Below are positions 5,762 to 5,862 of a stretch of 5,862 bases of DNA, piece by piece. This DNA comes from Gemmatimonadota bacterium (GTDB lineage: Bacteria; Gemmatimonadota; Gemmatimonadetes; Longimicrobiales; Gaopeijiaceae), in contig WGEM01000286.1 in assembly GCA_015492755.1 (NCBI GenBank), forward strand, positions 1 to 5,862. Direction: 5' to 3'. Under the pieces are notes generated by a model that was given only the letters and a program-made list of their open reading frames with translations, did not search any database and was not told where the DNA came from. Each line of letters opens with the position of its first letter. Position 1 is the stretch's first letter. The position numbers and the translations under genes were made by a program.

Positions 5762-5862
5762 ATGGACCCTGCGACACCTGCCGACGAACAGCGCCCCGGA
5801 GCCTTCGATGAGGGCGCGCTCCCCGACATCCTCGCCGTCATCGAGAGCGCGAAGGCGCGTGG
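5762..5862 (+). CDS. Start of an unidentified gene, 3' end cut by window
   Basis: An ATG at 5762, 3 nt after the amidohydrolase stop, opens a frame to the window edge (33 full codons plus two bases). AAGGA at 5748-5752, inside the end of the previous gene, is a suitable ribosome site 9 nt away. The visible peptide begins MDPATPADEQRPGAFDEG and continues with a helical stretch, LPDILAVIESAKA. It has no signal peptide and is acidic, so the N-terminus is probably cytoplasmic. Too little is present to name a family. The spacing suggests co-transcription with the amidohydrolase. Confidence 0.6.
   Translation, partial: MDPATPADEQRPGAFDEGALPDILAVIESAKAR

Noticed and set aside
1..5862. CRISPR arrays, insertion sequences, tRNA or rRNA genes, attachment sites
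   Set aside because: I saw no regularly spaced direct repeats, transposase frames, terminal inverted repeats or tRNA-like folds, and the window is almost fully occupied by ordinary coding sequence.

Overview
The window is GC-rich (roughly two thirds or more G+C by eye) and densely coded, with G/C-ending codons in every gene. It holds bacterial chromosomal genes without any mobile-element, phage, CRISPR, tRNA or rRNA signal. The gene types (an NTT-like transporter fused to HEAT repeats, a DUF481 outer-membrane barrel, an exported YtcJ-type amidohydrolase, short stand-alone signalling genes) fit a free-living Gram-negative-type bacterium with an outer membrane. Gemmatimonadota or a similar high-GC lineage is a guess from general gene style, not something the sequence proves.

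Left half, minus strand (1-2725). A two-gene unit reads right to left. A 253-residue DUF481 outer-membrane protein (2725-1964) is followed after 10 nt by a GTG-started membrane protein (1953 to the window edge). The second protein has an ATP/ADP-translocase (NTT, TLC-family) like domain of about 410 residues, then at least six HEAT repeats. It is cut by the left end, so its C-terminus is not visible. The tight spacing suggests co-transcription of an outer-membrane and an inner-membrane protein.

Centre (2726-3045). A 320-bp divergent intergenic region separates the two transcription directions. It contains two abutting GC-rich hairpins and an 8-bp palindrome, but no convincing sigma-70 promoter.

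Right half, plus strand (3046-5862). A 130-residue single-pass membrane protein of unknown function is followed after 14 nt by a stand-alone CheY-like receiver (best start is TTG at 3453). After a 104-bp gap comes a 580-residue YtcJ-type amidohydrolase with an N-terminal export signal and the expected metal-site motifs. Three bases after its stop begins another gene, cut by the right edge and unidentified. The first two plus-strand genes look like one unit, and the amidohydrolase and its downstream neighbour look like a second.

No established multi-gene system is recognisable. The best candidates for something little described are the DUF481 plus NTT-HEAT pair and the small membrane protein plus receiver pair.
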